Below are positions 28,889 through 37,182 of a stretch of 38,870 nucleotides of DNA, one piece after another; position 1 is the stretch's first letter, and every line of letters starts with the position of its first letter. Both the position numbers and the translations under genes were made by a program. The notes beneath the pieces were generated by a model, which saw nothing but the letters and a program-made list of their open reading frames with translations, did no database searches and was not told where the DNA came from. The DNA lies in IMG/VR virus record IMGVR_UViG_3300008996_000017, positions 1 through 38,870 of that record; one strand, 5' to 3'. The DNA comes from a virus.

Positions 28889-28905
28889 CGAACTGGGCTA
28901 TTAGC
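28886..28905 (+). promoter_or_regulatory. TAACRAA start-proximal element, copy 4
   Basis: TAACGAA at 28886-28892, then GGGCTATTAG, then the GTG at 28906 (13-base gap). No SD is present. The element uses the stop codon of the secreted protein gene as its first bases. Confidence 0.5.
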
Positions 28906-29073
28906 GTGAAGAAACTCTTATCCGAAATCCATGCTTTGACTTGGACACTTGCAGGTACTGGTATGGTGCTTATTACGTTGTCTGGGCAAACGAAGGTTTT
29001 GGGTTGGGGAATCACCGTAATAGCCGTGATAATCCATTTACTCGGCGTAATGTTCAAGGAGAACAATGAATAA
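28906..29073 (+). CDS. Holin-like two-helix membrane protein (55 aa)
   Basis: A 55-codon frame with GTG start. Two hydrophobic helices at about 9-27 (HALTWTLAGTGMVLITLSG) and 31-50 (LGWGITVIAVIIHLLGVMF) with a short charged end; this is the plan of small class II holins. It ends by an 8-base overlap with a second membrane protein. The two may be holin and antiholin for the endolysin at 11347. No residue is diagnostic, so the call is by topology. Confidence 0.6.
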   Translation: MKKLLSEIHALTWTLAGTGMVLITLSGQTKVLGWGITVIAVIIHLLGVMFKENNE

Positions 29074-29335
29074 GGCAAAAGATATTGCAGGCAGAATTGT
29101 TGCACTTTTTCTCACCAACGCCCTCGGCGTTGTGACTGGTGCTGCAATTATTGCTCCAGACCTAGAAGTATGGAAGTCGGCTCTTATCGCTGGCGCAGTA
29201 TCCATTTTCAAGGTTGCAGAACAACTTGCAAAGGCAAGCATTGATGGTGTTCTTACCAAAGATGAAATTGATGCAGCATTTGGTGCAAGTCCTAAAAAGA
29301 TTGCAGCCAAGAAGGTAGCCGCTAAGAAGGCATAA
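29066..29335 (+). CDS. Second holin-like membrane protein (89 aa)
   Basis: 89 residues. Helix one at about 10-30 (RIVALFLTNALGVVTGAAII), a second hydrophobic helix at about 37-50 (KSALIAGAVSIFKV), then a helical part (LTKDEIDAAFG) and a Lys/Ala-rich tail (KKIAAKKVAAKKA). AAGGAG precedes the ATG. The basic tail and two-helix plan suit a holin or a pore regulator. It is directly followed by the large terminase gene (one-base overlap). Confidence 0.65.
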   Translation: MNKAKDIAGRIVALFLTNALGVVTGAAIIAPDLEVWKSALIAGAVSIFKVAEQLAKASIDGVLTKDEIDAAFGASPKKIAAKKVAAKKA

Positions 29336-30921
29336 TGGAACTCACTGACCTTCTCAATGAGAAGGAGTGGAGGAAATGCAAGGGTAGTGAAGGTGCGACC
29401 ACAGATGAACTTGTGGCTGCATTTTCACACTTTTGTGCTACCCATTGGATGATTCGACACCCTGAGCGGGGTCGTATCAAGTTTGTCTTGCGTGAAGCTC
29501 AAGAGGAAACTGTAAGAGTCTGGATTGACTCTCGCTACAGTATTGTTCTGAAAGCACGACAGATTGGGTTCTCTACTCTGGCTGCTGCATTTACATTCTG
29601 GGAAACATTCTTTTGGGCTGACCGATTTACGGTCATGCTTTCACGTACAGAACGTGAAGCATCCAAGTTATTACAGAAGACCAAGTACGGCTACAAGATG
29701 ATGCCTGCATGGATGCGCATGCGTGGACCAGACTTGCTTTCAGACAACCAGTTGAAGATGGTGTTTGCTAATGACTCCTCTATTGAGTCTTTGCCATCTG
29801 GCAATGACCCTGCTCGTGGTGAGTCTGTGTATCGAGTAATCATTGACGAAATGGCGTTCTTGCCCAACGCCGAAGAAGCATGGGCATCTATTGAACCTAT
29901 TGCCGACGTTGGTGGTCGTGTTATTTGTTTGAGCACAGCCAATGGTGAGGGTAATATCTTTCATCAACTGTGGGTTGGTTCACAAACTGGCAACAACCGA
30001 TTTACTGGTGTCTTTTTTCCGTGGTCTGCTGGAGACCGTGATGAAGACTGGTACGAGGCCAAGAAGCGTGACCTTCCAGACTGGCAGTTAGCACAGGAAT
30101 ATCCAGATAATGCTGAAGAAGCTTTTATCCGTTCTGGTCGTCCTGTATTTGACCTGGAATCCTTAAGAGATATTGAACCAGTAGAACCAGACCGTGGTTA
30201 TTTAAAAAACCAAATGGGCAGGAATAACTACACATTTATCAATGATGGTGGAGCTTTAGCAATATATGAGTTTCCAGATATTGGGGAAACATATGTTATT
30301 GGCGCTGACGTTGCAGAAGGTCTAGGCCACGGTGACTATTCCTCAGCACATGTTATTTCTGCAAACACTGGATTGGTGGTTGCCCACTGGCACGGACATG
30401 TGGACGCAGATTTGTTTGGCGAGGAAATACTTCATGCAATTGGGTTTTTTTACAATTACGCATTGGTCGGGATTGAATCCAACAACCACGGTCTTACAAC
30501 CATTAAGGGTCTACAAAGAACTGGATACAAGAACATTTACCGTTCTAGGAAGTTGGGTCAAAGAAACCCAACAATCACCGAGACGATGGGTTGGAGAACG
30601 ACTTCGGTCTCCAAGCCATTGGCGATTGACGAACTAAATGCCTCGATAAGAGACCAGGCACTCTGGCTCTACGACTACAACACAATTGCAGAATTAAGAA
30701 CATTTGTTCGTGAAGCAAACGGTAAGATGCACGGTTCACCGCATGATGACCGTGTTATGTCTTTAGCAATTACCAACCAGATGTTGAAATACGTTTGGCT
30801 TCCTGAATATAGGCATGATGCATCTCCGGTAAAGAACACTTTGGGTTGGTGGGAAAAGTTCATAATGAAGCCAGAAGTTGAAAAAGAAATGCACATTGGT
30901 GCATTTAATTCCAGAGAGTAA
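29335..30921 (+). CDS. terL: Terminase large subunit
   Basis: 528 residues. The ATPase shows a deviant Walker A, KARQIGFST (73-81), Walker B VIIDEMAF with D171/E172, and the coupling motif CLSTAN (198-203). The nuclease (RNase H fold) shows D325 in GADVAEG, E381 in GIESNNHG and D471/D472 in SPHDDRVMSLA. It pumps DNA into the procapsid and cuts it. The ATG overlaps the previous stop. Its TAA stop starts a TAACGAA element. Confidence 0.95.
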   Translation: MELTDLLNEKEWRKCKGSEGATTDELVAAFSHFCATHWMIRHPERGRIKFVLREAQEETVRVWIDSRYSIVLKARQIGFSTLAAAFTFWETFFWADRFTVMLSRTEREASKLLQKTKYGYKMMPAWMRMRGPDLLSDNQLKMVFANDSSIESLPSGNDPARGESVYRVIIDEMAFLPNAEEAWASIEPIADVGGRVICLSTANGEGNIFHQLWVGSQTGNNRFTGVFFPWSAGDRDEDWYEAKKRDLPDWQLAQEYPDNAEEAFIRSGRPVFDLESLRDIEPVEPDRGYLKNQMGRNNYTFINDGGALAIYEFPDIGETYVIGADVAEGLGHGDYSSAHVISANTGLVVAHWHGHVDADLFGEEILHAIGFFYNYALVGIESNNHGLTTIKGLQRTGYKNIYRSRKLGQRNPTITETMGWRTTSVSKPLAIDELNASIRDQALWLYDYNTIAELRTFVREANGKMHGSPHDDRVMSLAITNQMLKYVWLPEYRHDASPVKNTLGWWEKFIMKPEVEKEMHIGAFNSRE

Positions 30922-30939
30922 CGAAGTATGTCTATAGTT
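30919..30939 (+). promoter_or_regulatory. TAACRAA start-proximal element, copy 5
   Basis: TAACGAA at 30919-30925, CTATAG at 30932-30937, then the ATG at 30940 (14-base gap). No SD near this ATG. Confidence 0.45.
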
Positions 30940-31167
30940 ATGAAAGAATTCCGATGTTTAGAGTGTCTAAATGTGTTTATGGACTCAGAATTGCCACGTC
31001 GTGGCTCTATCTGCTTTAAGTGCCATATTAAGTCAGTCCGTCTTGGATTTACTTACGGACAAGAAGATTTCCACGGCCCAACCGTAAAGGAACGGGCAGA
31101 TGAGCAGGTTCGTGTAGCCAAAGAGGCCGGCATTACTGCCGAGCCAGTAGGTAGTCGTTGGGTTTGA
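30940..31167 (+). CDS. Small zinc-ribbon protein (75 aa)
   Basis: An ATG at 30928 lies in frame, but the ATG at 30940 fits the spacing of the TAACGAA element and starts right at the zinc ribbon. Two pairs of cysteines (FRCLECLNVF and ICFKCH) form the ribbon; then VRLGFTYGQEDFHGPTVKER and a helical end (AKEAGITAEPVGSRWV). From memory, similar proteins occur next to terminase or portal genes in aquatic phages. Function unknown; DNA binding during packaging is possible. Confidence 0.7.
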   Translation: MKEFRCLECLNVFMDSELPRRGSICFKCHIKSVRLGFTYGQEDFHGPTVKERADEQVRVAKEAGITAEPVGSRWV

Positions 31168-31168
31168 G

Positions 31169-31369
31169 ATGGAGATGGTCTGGGTTCCAATTATTGTCGC
31201 AATCATCTCAGGACCGCTCGTTGTGGTATTACAAAAACTTAGGAAAGAAAACACCAATCAACATGCTGAAGGACAAATCCTTCTTCGCATGGTTGGCACA
31301 AAAGTTGACAAAATAGCTAGCAAGCTTGACAACCATATTGGTTGGCATGAAGGTAAGAAGGAAGACTAA
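31169..31369 (+). CDS. Small membrane-anchored coiled-coil protein (66 aa)
   Basis: An N-terminal membrane helix (VWVPIIVAIISGPLVVVLQ, residues 4-22) is followed by a charged helix (GTKVDKIASKLDNHIGWHEG). The arrangement, facing the cell interior or exterior, is that of small phage membrane proteins near holin genes and may be part of lysis. It ends by sharing one base with the portal start. No family recognised with certainty. Confidence 0.65.
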   Translation: MEMVWVPIIVAIISGPLVVVLQKLRKENTNQHAEGQILLRMVGTKVDKIASKLDNHIGWHEGKKED

Positions 31370-33222
31370 TGGCACGAACTTCTAATCAGGAACTCATTAC
31401 CAAATACCGTGGCAAGATAGAGCAATCACGACGTTGGCGTCGTGAAGAACGATACGACGACCTTTGGGGTCGCATGGTTGACATGTATCGTGGCAAACAC
31501 TACAAGACACAAATGCCAGAAGACCGTTTGCTTGTCAACATGGCTTTTGCGACAATTAACGTTATTGCACCAAGCGTTTCTGTTAACTATCCAAAGATTG
31601 TTGTTAATGCAAAGAATGTCGAAGATGCACCAAAAGCGGTAATCACAGAAGAGATTGTGAACTATTGGTGGAGGCATTTTGAGTGCCAACGTGAGTTTCG
31701 TCGTTCAGTAAAAGACATGCTTATCTGCGGACATGGATGGTTGAAAACTGGTTATCGTTTTGTCGAAAAAGGTGTTGAAGATTATGACACTGCAGACGAA
31801 ATGGCTACTGCTGAATCAATAACGGAATCTGAACTTATTATTACAGAAGACCGACCATTTGTTGAGCGTATTTCACCATTTGACGTTTTTGTAGATGCAG
31901 ATGCAACATCAATGTCTGATGTTCGCTGGATTGCTCAACGCATTCGTCGCCCTTTGAAAGATGTGAAAAAGGACAAGCGTTATAACTCTGCTGCTCGAAA
32001 CGAAGCATCACCATCACACTATTCAAAGTGGAGTGTTGATGAATGGCGTGGAAGTTTGCGACCACGACGTGGGGATAACCCAGATGATTCATATGTTGAA
32101 ATTTGGGAATACTACGACATTGACCGTGACACTATTTCGGTATTCTGTGACGGTGGAGACAAGTTCTTGATTGCTCCAACCAAGATTCCATTTGCATTTG
32201 GTCATCCATTTGTAATGTTGCGAAACTATGACATTCCAGACCATTTCTACCCAATGGGTGAATTAGAGGCAATTGAACCATTGCAAATGGAATTGAACCA
32301 AACTCGTACACAAATGATGAATCATCGCAAGCGATTCTCACGCAAGTGGCTTTACCGTGAATCTTCTTTTGATGCAGATGGTCGTGCAGCTCTAGAATCC
32401 GATGAAGACAACGTACTTGTACCTGTTATTTCAGAAGACGGATTGAGCAACGCAGTTGTTCCAATGCCGGCAGTTATTAGTCCACCAGAGTTTTACAACC
32501 AGTCAGAATTGATTTCAAACGATATCAACCAGATATCTGGTGTTTCCGAATACATGCGTGGTGCTTTGCCAGAAATTAGGCGAACAGCAACCGAGGCTGG
32601 AATTGTTCAGGACGCAGCAAATGCTCGTGCATCAGACAAGCTTGCAGCAATCGAGCGTACTATTGCCGATTGTGGTCGAAGATTGGTGATGCTGGCACAG
32701 CAATATATGACTGGTGAACAAGCAATTCGTGTTGTTGGGGCAGGGGAAAAGCGAGCTTGGGTTCGCTTTGACCGTGACTACATTCAAGGTGAATTTGATT
32801 TTGAGGTAGAAGGTGGTTCTACTCAACCAACAAACGAATCTTTCCGTCGTCAATCTGCAATGCAGATTATGGATGCAATGGCTCCGTTTATTCAGAGTGG
32901 AATTATTAATATCCAGAAATTGGCAGAATACGTTTTGCAATACGGTTTTGGTGTAAAGCAACCATCAATGTTTATTGCTGCCCCTGAACCTCCTCCAGCG
33001 CCTGAGCCACCTGCTCCGCCGATGGAGCAAATGCCACCACAAGGCATGCCACCACAAGGTCTTCCACCAGAAGCAATGATGCAAGGGGGGCCACCTATGG
33101 GTGGACCACCACCAGGATTACCTCCTGAACTTGCACAACTTCCGCCTGAGTTGTTAATGCAACTCATGCAAGGTGGAGGAATGCAAGGTGGAATGCCGCC
33201 AGGTATGCCACCAGGCATGTAA
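31369..33222 (+). CDS. Portal protein
   Basis: 617 residues. Position between terminase and scaffold, length, and segments such as WRREERYDDLWGRMVDMYRG, LVNMAFATINVIAPSVSVNY, CGHGWLKTGYRF, a long helix (EPLQMELNQTRTQMMNHRKR) and GVSEYMRGALPEIRRTATEA fit phage portals, which form the ring through which DNA is packaged and leaves. The C-terminal 80 residues or so are Pro/Met/Gly/Gln-rich with PPQGMPPQG-type repeats, likely disordered, inside the capsid; this extension is unusual for portals. Confidence 0.9.
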   Translation: MARTSNQELITKYRGKIEQSRRWRREERYDDLWGRMVDMYRGKHYKTQMPEDRLLVNMAFATINVIAPSVSVNYPKIVVNAKNVEDAPKAVITEEIVNYWWRHFECQREFRRSVKDMLICGHGWLKTGYRFVEKGVEDYDTADEMATAESITESELIITEDRPFVERISPFDVFVDADATSMSDVRWIAQRIRRPLKDVKKDKRYNSAARNEASPSHYSKWSVDEWRGSLRPRRGDNPDDSYVEIWEYYDIDRDTISVFCDGGDKFLIAPTKIPFAFGHPFVMLRNYDIPDHFYPMGELEAIEPLQMELNQTRTQMMNHRKRFSRKWLYRESSFDADGRAALESDEDNVLVPVISEDGLSNAVVPMPAVISPPEFYNQSELISNDINQISGVSEYMRGALPEIRRTATEAGIVQDAANARASDKLAAIERTIADCGRRLVMLAQQYMTGEQAIRVVGAGEKRAWVRFDRDYIQGEFDFEVEGGSTQPTNESFRRQSAMQIMDAMAPFIQSGIINIQKLAEYVLQYGFGVKQPSMFIAAPEPPPAPEPPAPPMEQMPPQGMPPQGLPPEAMMQGGPPMGGPPPGLPPELAQLPPELLMQLMQGGGMQGGMPPGMPPGM

Positions 33223-33267
33223 CGATAAATCCTTACATATAGAGCAACCCTTGGAGGACTCAAAGCA

Positions 33268-34053
33268 ATGAGCGAAATAACTGGCAATGAAGTCGAGACT
33301 GAATCGGCCCCTTTAGAGGGACAACCGCAGGAAGTTGTAGATGTAGTTGAAAACCTTAGCGAAGCGGAAATTCAACTGCTTCCTGTTGACGAGTACGGTG
33401 ACAAATATGTTTCCGTTCAGGTCAATGGTGAAGAAATAAAAGTTCCACTCAAAGAGGCGCTTTCTGGGTACCAGCGTCAGGCGGATTACACCCGCAAGAC
33501 ACAGGAACTTAGTGAGCAACGACGTCAAGTTCAATTTGGTACAGCCTTGCAGGAAGCCTTGCAAAGCAATCCCAAAGAGACTTTGGAACTACTGAGTAAG
33601 CATTACGGACTAAACGAGTCAACCCTTTCGGAAGAAGAGGAACTCCTGTTAGACCCGGTTGAAAAGCAGTACCGACAGTTGGAACAACGAGTCCAAGCTT
33701 TTGAACAACAAAAAGCGATGGAGGAGTTGGACAGGACTGTTGCGACGTTGCAGAGCCGATACGGTTCTGATTTTGATGCAAACGAAGTTGTATCAAAGGC
33801 TTTGGCCATTGGTTCAACAGATTTGGAAGCGGTTTACAAGCAGATGAAGTTTGACAGTATTTACGAAGACGCACAAGTTGTTCGTGGATTACGTGCTAAG
33901 AAAGCTCAGGAGACTGAGCAACTTACACAAGCCAAACGGAGTTCTGGTGTTGTAAGCAGTGGAACATCATCTGTCAGTGCCGATGTATCAGCAAAACCTA
34001 TTACATCATTGCGAGACGCTTTTGAAGCCGCCAAACGGCAACTAAACGTCTAG
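33268..34053 (+). CDS. Capsid scaffold protein
   Basis: 261 residues, acidic N-terminus, a helical, Gln/Glu-rich core (SGYQRQADYTRKTQELSEQR, EKQYRQLEQRVQAFEQQ) and a short basic C-terminus (AFEAAKRQLNV) that would bind the capsid protein. Placed directly before the major capsid gene, with GGAGG ten bases upstream of the ATG. Scaffolds of this type guide procapsid assembly and are then lost. A TAACGAT sequence occurs at 33220 in the gap upstream but is not near the start. Confidence 0.85.
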   Translation: MSEITGNEVETESAPLEGQPQEVVDVVENLSEAEIQLLPVDEYGDKYVSVQVNGEEIKVPLKEALSGYQRQADYTRKTQELSEQRRQVQFGTALQEALQSNPKETLELLSKHYGLNESTLSEEEELLLDPVEKQYRQLEQRVQAFEQQKAMEELDRTVATLQSRYGSDFDANEVVSKALAIGSTDLEAVYKQMKFDSIYEDAQVVRGLRAKKAQETEQLTQAKRSSGVVSSGTSSVSADVSAKPITSLRDAFEAAKRQLNV

Positions 34054-34076
34054 CGTTCAATTAAGGAGAAATCAAT

Positions 34077-35021
34077 ATGCCATCGGCAAATAGTAACTTT
34101 GATAACTTGCTCACAACTACGCTTGCGAACTATCGCAGCCAGTTGACTGACAACGTTTTCACCGCACGCCCACTCACCTACCAACTCATGGACAAGGGTC
34201 GCATTCGTATGCTTAACGGCGGTACGAAGATTGTTGAACCTCTTATCTACGGCAAGAACTCAACTGTCGGTTCATATAGCGGATACGATTCGCTTGCTTT
34301 GACCCCGCAGGAAGGTATCTCGGCTGCTGAGTACGAATGGAAGCAGTATGCTGCATCCATTTCAATCAGCGGTATTGAAGAAGCCAAGAACAACGGTGAA
34401 CAAGAAATCATCAACTTGCTCGAAGCCAAGATTATGCAGGCTGAAGAGTCAATGCGTGAGTCTTTCAACCAGATGTTCTTCGCTGACGGAACTGGCAACA
34501 GTTCAAAGGACTGGAACGGTCTTGGTAACTTGGTTGAATCCGGCAACACCGTTGGTGGAATCAACTCGTCAACTTCAGGCAACGAATTCTGGCGTTCGTA
34601 CGAGGAAAACACCGCAACTGCGTTGACTCTTGCACAAATGGCAACTGCTTACAACACGACTTCGGTTGGTAATGACCACCCAGACGTCATTTTGAGCACC
34701 CAGACTTTGTTTGAGAAGTATGAAGCATTGCTTCAACCAAACCTTCGTTTCACGGACACTAAGACTGCAGATGCTGGATTCCAGAACCTGTTGTTCAAGG
34801 CTGCTCCGATTATGTACGACGTACATTGCACCGCTGGTGTTATGTACTTCCTCAACACGAAGTACCTCACACTTGTCGGCCACAGTGACAAGTGGTTTGC
34901 TCAGACGGACTTTGTCAAGCCAGAAGACACAGATGCTCGCTATGCGCTCATCATGTGCTACGGAAACCTCACCTGCCGCAACCGTGCGAAGCAGGGCAAA
35001 CTCACGGCAAAGACCGCCTAA
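34077..35021 (+). CDS. Major capsid protein (HK97 fold)
   Basis: 314 residues with the form of HK97-type capsid proteins of podoviruses: an N-arm, a long helix (QEIINLLEAKIMQAEESMRE), an E-loop-like Gly/Ser region, VGNDHPDVILSTQTLFEKYE, and a C-terminal MYDVHCTAGVMYFLNTKYLT with a beta end. Strong SD (AAGGAGAAATCAAT). The gene uses more C-ending codons than its neighbours, as expected of the most abundant protein. It follows the scaffold by 23 bases. No protease gene is seen, so maturation is probably by shell expansion only. Confidence 0.92.
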   Translation: MPSANSNFDNLLTTTLANYRSQLTDNVFTARPLTYQLMDKGRIRMLNGGTKIVEPLIYGKNSTVGSYSGYDSLALTPQEGISAAEYEWKQYAASISISGIEEAKNNGEQEIINLLEAKIMQAEESMRESFNQMFFADGTGNSSKDWNGLGNLVESGNTVGGINSSTSGNEFWRSYEENTATALTLAQMATAYNTTSVGNDHPDVILSTQTLFEKYEALLQPNLRFTDTKTADAGFQNLLFKAAPIMYDVHCTAGVMYFLNTKYLTLVGHSDKWFAQTDFVKPEDTDARYALIMCYGNLTCRNRAKQGKLTAKTA

Positions 35022-35049
35022 GACCACTAACCAATAAGGAGAAATCAAA

Positions 35050-35463
35050 ATGCCATTAGTAGCAACTGACACAGCGGGTGCGGTAACACGCAAGCGTCTT
35101 GAAGCATGGGTAGCAAAAGAAGAAAAGGTAACTGTTGTTGCCGCTTCTGATGCTGCAACAACAATTACAGCAGCAACTCTTGCTGGTGCAGGTCGTGTGG
35201 TTTACACGATGACACCAACAGCAGCACGTACCTTGACCACACCAACTGGTGCGGAACTTGGTGCAGCATTCACCGACGAAGCAGTAGGGTCCTCATTTCA
35301 GGTCACTATTATTAACCTCGCTGGTGCAACGCATGCTGTGACTTTCACCGCCGGTGCATCTGGTGTAACAATTGTTGGTGGAGGTTCTGTTGCGGCAGCA
35401 TCATCAGCAACATTTGTTGGTGTATTCACTGCAGCAGACACGGTATCTTTTTACCGAGAGTAA
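35050..35463 (+). CDS. Probable capsid decoration protein (137 aa)
   Basis: An Ala/Thr/Val/Gly-rich beta protein (DAATTITAATLAGAGRVVYT, TPTAARTLTTPTGAEL, GASGVTIVGGGSVAAASS). SD AAGGAGAAATCAA as for the capsid gene. Position right after the major capsid gene and composition suit a head decoration or head-fibre protein. No family signature is visible. Confidence 0.6.
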   Translation: MPLVATDTAGAVTRKRLEAWVAKEEKVTVVAASDAATTITAATLAGAGRVVYTMTPTAARTLTTPTGAELGAAFTDEAVGSSFQVTIINLAGATHAVTFTAGASGVTIVGGGSVAAASSATFVGVFTAADTVSFYRE

Positions 35464-35476
35464 GTAATTGAATCTG

Positions 35477-35502
35477 GGGGGGTGGGCAGAAACCCACTCC
35501 CC
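35477..35502 (+). terminator. GC-rich hairpin after the capsid operon part
   Basis: GGGG-G-GTGGG pairs with CCCAC-T-CCCC over a 6-base loop in the gap between the decoration-like gene and the next gene. The downstream TATTTC is only partly T-rich. It could be a weak terminator or protect capsid transcripts from decay. Confidence 0.5.
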
Positions 35503-35521
35503 TATTTCAAAAGGAGCAATA

Positions 35522-35677
35522 ATGCCTTACAAGTATTCAATTCTTTCCAACCATGCGGATGCAACTCCTAAGGCTGGAACAAAGACTTCTAACTATCCTC
35601 CAAAAAAGGAAGGCAAGAAGCATGAGAAAACCGAATCAAAAGCAGAGCGTAAAGCAGAATATGGGAGTATGAGTTAA
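35522..35677 (+). CDS. Small basic protein (51 aa)
   Basis: Start at the ATG at 35522 with AAAGGAG six bases upstream (the frame is open from 35468 through the hairpin). After MPYKYSILSNHADATPKAGT the protein is Lys/Glu/Pro-rich and likely disordered. It stands before two longer, very basic proteins and may act with them. No family recognised. Confidence 0.6.
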   Translation: MPYKYSILSNHADATPKAGTKTSNYPPKKEGKKHEKTESKAERKAEYGSMS

Positions 35678-35678
35678 C

Positions 35679-36350
35679 ATGGCAAGCAAGAAGTCTGGTT
35701 ATAACAAATCTGGTGGAAAAAAGAACGACCCAAATCGTGCAAAGTTTGTTGACAAGTATGTTAAACAAAACACGAAATCAGCTGACCGTCCTGCAACAAA
35801 GAAGCAAGCACGTAATGCTTACTATTTGACTTCTGTGGATGACAAAAAGGGTACTCGTGGGGCAAAGAGCACTGGTGCAAAAGCAAAGACACCTTCTGGT
35901 TTAATGTCAAGTGCTCGTGCAGATGGCAGGAAGCCTGGAACTCGTTCTGGTTCAATTTCTGGAACTCGTGCAGATGGCAATAAGCCAGGCGCACGTGTTC
36001 GTGGTATGGATAATGCTGGTCCGAATGTTCGTGCTGGTGTAGGTCGCAAAGCAACTTATCCTCCTAAGTCGGCCGGTATGGCTGGTGCAAGCAAGGAAAA
36101 GCGTGTTGCTGGAAAGCCAACACGAAACCCTTCAACAATTCGTGAAGGTGGTCCAAGTCAGTATTCCAACATGGATGCAGCAATAGAACTTGGTAGATAC
36201 CTTATTGGAAGCAAGCCCGGAAAAGTTAAGGGTCGTGACATGCGTGCAAAAGAAGGTATGGGTTCAACTCGTGCAAAGACTTCAAGCAAGGCTCCACGTT
36301 CAAAGCCAAAGGCAACTGGTCGTCGAGACAAGAATCGTCGTACCTACTAA
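35679..36350 (+). CDS. Very basic, low-complexity protein (223 aa)
   Basis: Lys, Arg, Gly, Ser and Ala make up most of the protein, so it is probably disordered and DNA-binding. It has an internal repeat, (S/G)(A/T)RADG(R/N)KPG(T/A)R, near residues 78-105, and the motif TKKQARNAYY near residues 40-49 that returns in the next gene. Such proteins could condense DNA inside the head or coat it for ejection. No signal or enzyme motif. The position between head and tail genes suggests virion content. Confidence 0.65.
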   Translation: MASKKSGYNKSGGKKNDPNRAKFVDKYVKQNTKSADRPATKKQARNAYYLTSVDDKKGTRGAKSTGAKAKTPSGLMSSARADGRKPGTRSGSISGTRADGNKPGARVRGMDNAGPNVRAGVGRKATYPPKSAGMAGASKEKRVAGKPTRNPSTIREGGPSQYSNMDAAIELGRYLIGSKPGKVKGRDMRAKEGMGSTRAKTSSKAPRSKPKATGRRDKNRRTY

Positions 36351-36352
36351 TC

Positions 36353-36946
36353 ATGGCTACTAAGAAGCAGAAACCTGCTGTAGCAAAACGTGTTGCTGAC
36401 CGCAAAGCGTTTGTTAAAGACAAGGTTGCTTCAAAGGGTATTACTGCTAAGCAGGCTCGTCAGCGGTTTTATGTTCAGACTCGAATGGCTGAACTTAAGG
36501 CCGCTGGTAAGACTGTTACTCCTGAGATGCGTAAGCAGCTTCAGCAGAAGTTTCAGTCTGGCAATGTAAGTCGTCAGGGTTTTGCTGCACCAAAGAAGAA
36601 GACTGGTACAACTAAAAAGGTTGTTCCACTAAAGAGTGCTGTCAGGACTCCTAGTAGTTCATATATGGACCCGAAGAAACGACCTGCTGCTAAAATCCCT
36701 AATAGTTCATACATGAATCCAAAGAAGACTGGTAAATCTGCAGCGAATATTTCCTCAACTCGTACTGGTGTGAATGCTAATCATTCGCAACGTAGTGCCA
36801 CACAGGTTATTCGAAATCAAGATGCTCTTTTGCCTAGAAGGACTAACCCATCAACTAGATATGCTCCGACCTATTCAATTGGGCAGTATGTTCGTCGTGC
36901 TGAAGCGTACACCCCAGGCAAAAAGGCAGTAGCAAAAAAGAAATAG
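36353..36946 (+). CDS. Very basic protein (197 aa), relative of the previous gene
   Basis: Lys/Arg/Ser/Ala-rich with motif TAKQARQRFY near residues 31-40, matching TKKQARNAYY in the previous protein, and an internal repeat P(S/N)SSYM(D/N)PKK. The C-terminus is again Lys-rich. The two genes are separated by only two bases and no SD is clear, so this one is probably translated by coupling. It may have come from duplication of an ancestral basic protein. Confidence 0.65.
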   Translation: MATKKQKPAVAKRVADRKAFVKDKVASKGITAKQARQRFYVQTRMAELKAAGKTVTPEMRKQLQQKFQSGNVSRQGFAAPKKKTGTTKKVVPLKSAVRTPSSSYMDPKKRPAAKIPNSSYMNPKKTGKSAANISSTRTGVNANHSQRSATQVIRNQDALLPRRTNPSTRYAPTYSIGQYVRRAEAYTPGKKAVAKKK

Positions 36947-36947
36947 G

Positions 36948-36969
36948 TAACAAATCGGGCTAGTTGTAT
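36948..36969 (+). promoter_or_regulatory. TAACRAA start-proximal element, copy 6
   Basis: TAACAAA at 36948-36954, then GGGCTAGTTG, then the ATG at 36970 (15-base gap). No SD is present. The upstream stop is TAG, just before the element, so the TAAC part is not a stop codon here. Confidence 0.45.
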
Positions 36970-37182
36970 ATGAAAAACGCCGTACCTGCCCATTCTTACT
37001 ACGGACAGCCAGTATTTGGTATCCGCCTAGCCCCGACAGCGGGAGCAAAGATTGCTGCTCCGTCTGCGCCCTATGTGGGTCGCAACCGCTGTATAGCCAA
37101 TGAGGACTCTTGCGAGGGTCCGAAGGCACGGGGTACGGATTATTGCATTGGACATTTGAGGTCACAAGGACGGGCTAAATGA
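36970..37182 (+). CDS. Small cysteine-containing protein (70 aa)
   Basis: Start at the ATG at 36970 (a TTG two codons upstream is less likely). The N-terminus AVPAHSYYGQPVFGIRLAP is followed by a cysteine-containing part (RNRCIANEDSCEGPKARGTD and YCIGHLRS) with three cysteines and a histidine that could bind zinc. It shares ATGA with the adaptor gene. From memory, similar proteins are found near the tail adaptor in aquatic phages. Function unknown. Confidence 0.7.
   Translation: MKNAVPAHSYYGQPVFGIRLAPTAGAKIAAPSAPYVGRNRCIANEDSCEGPKARGTDYCIGHLRSQGRAK

Noticed and set aside
33220-33226. TAACGAT before the scaffold gene as another copy of the late element
   Set aside because: No start codon lies 13-15 bases downstream; the scaffold start is much further on and has its own SD.
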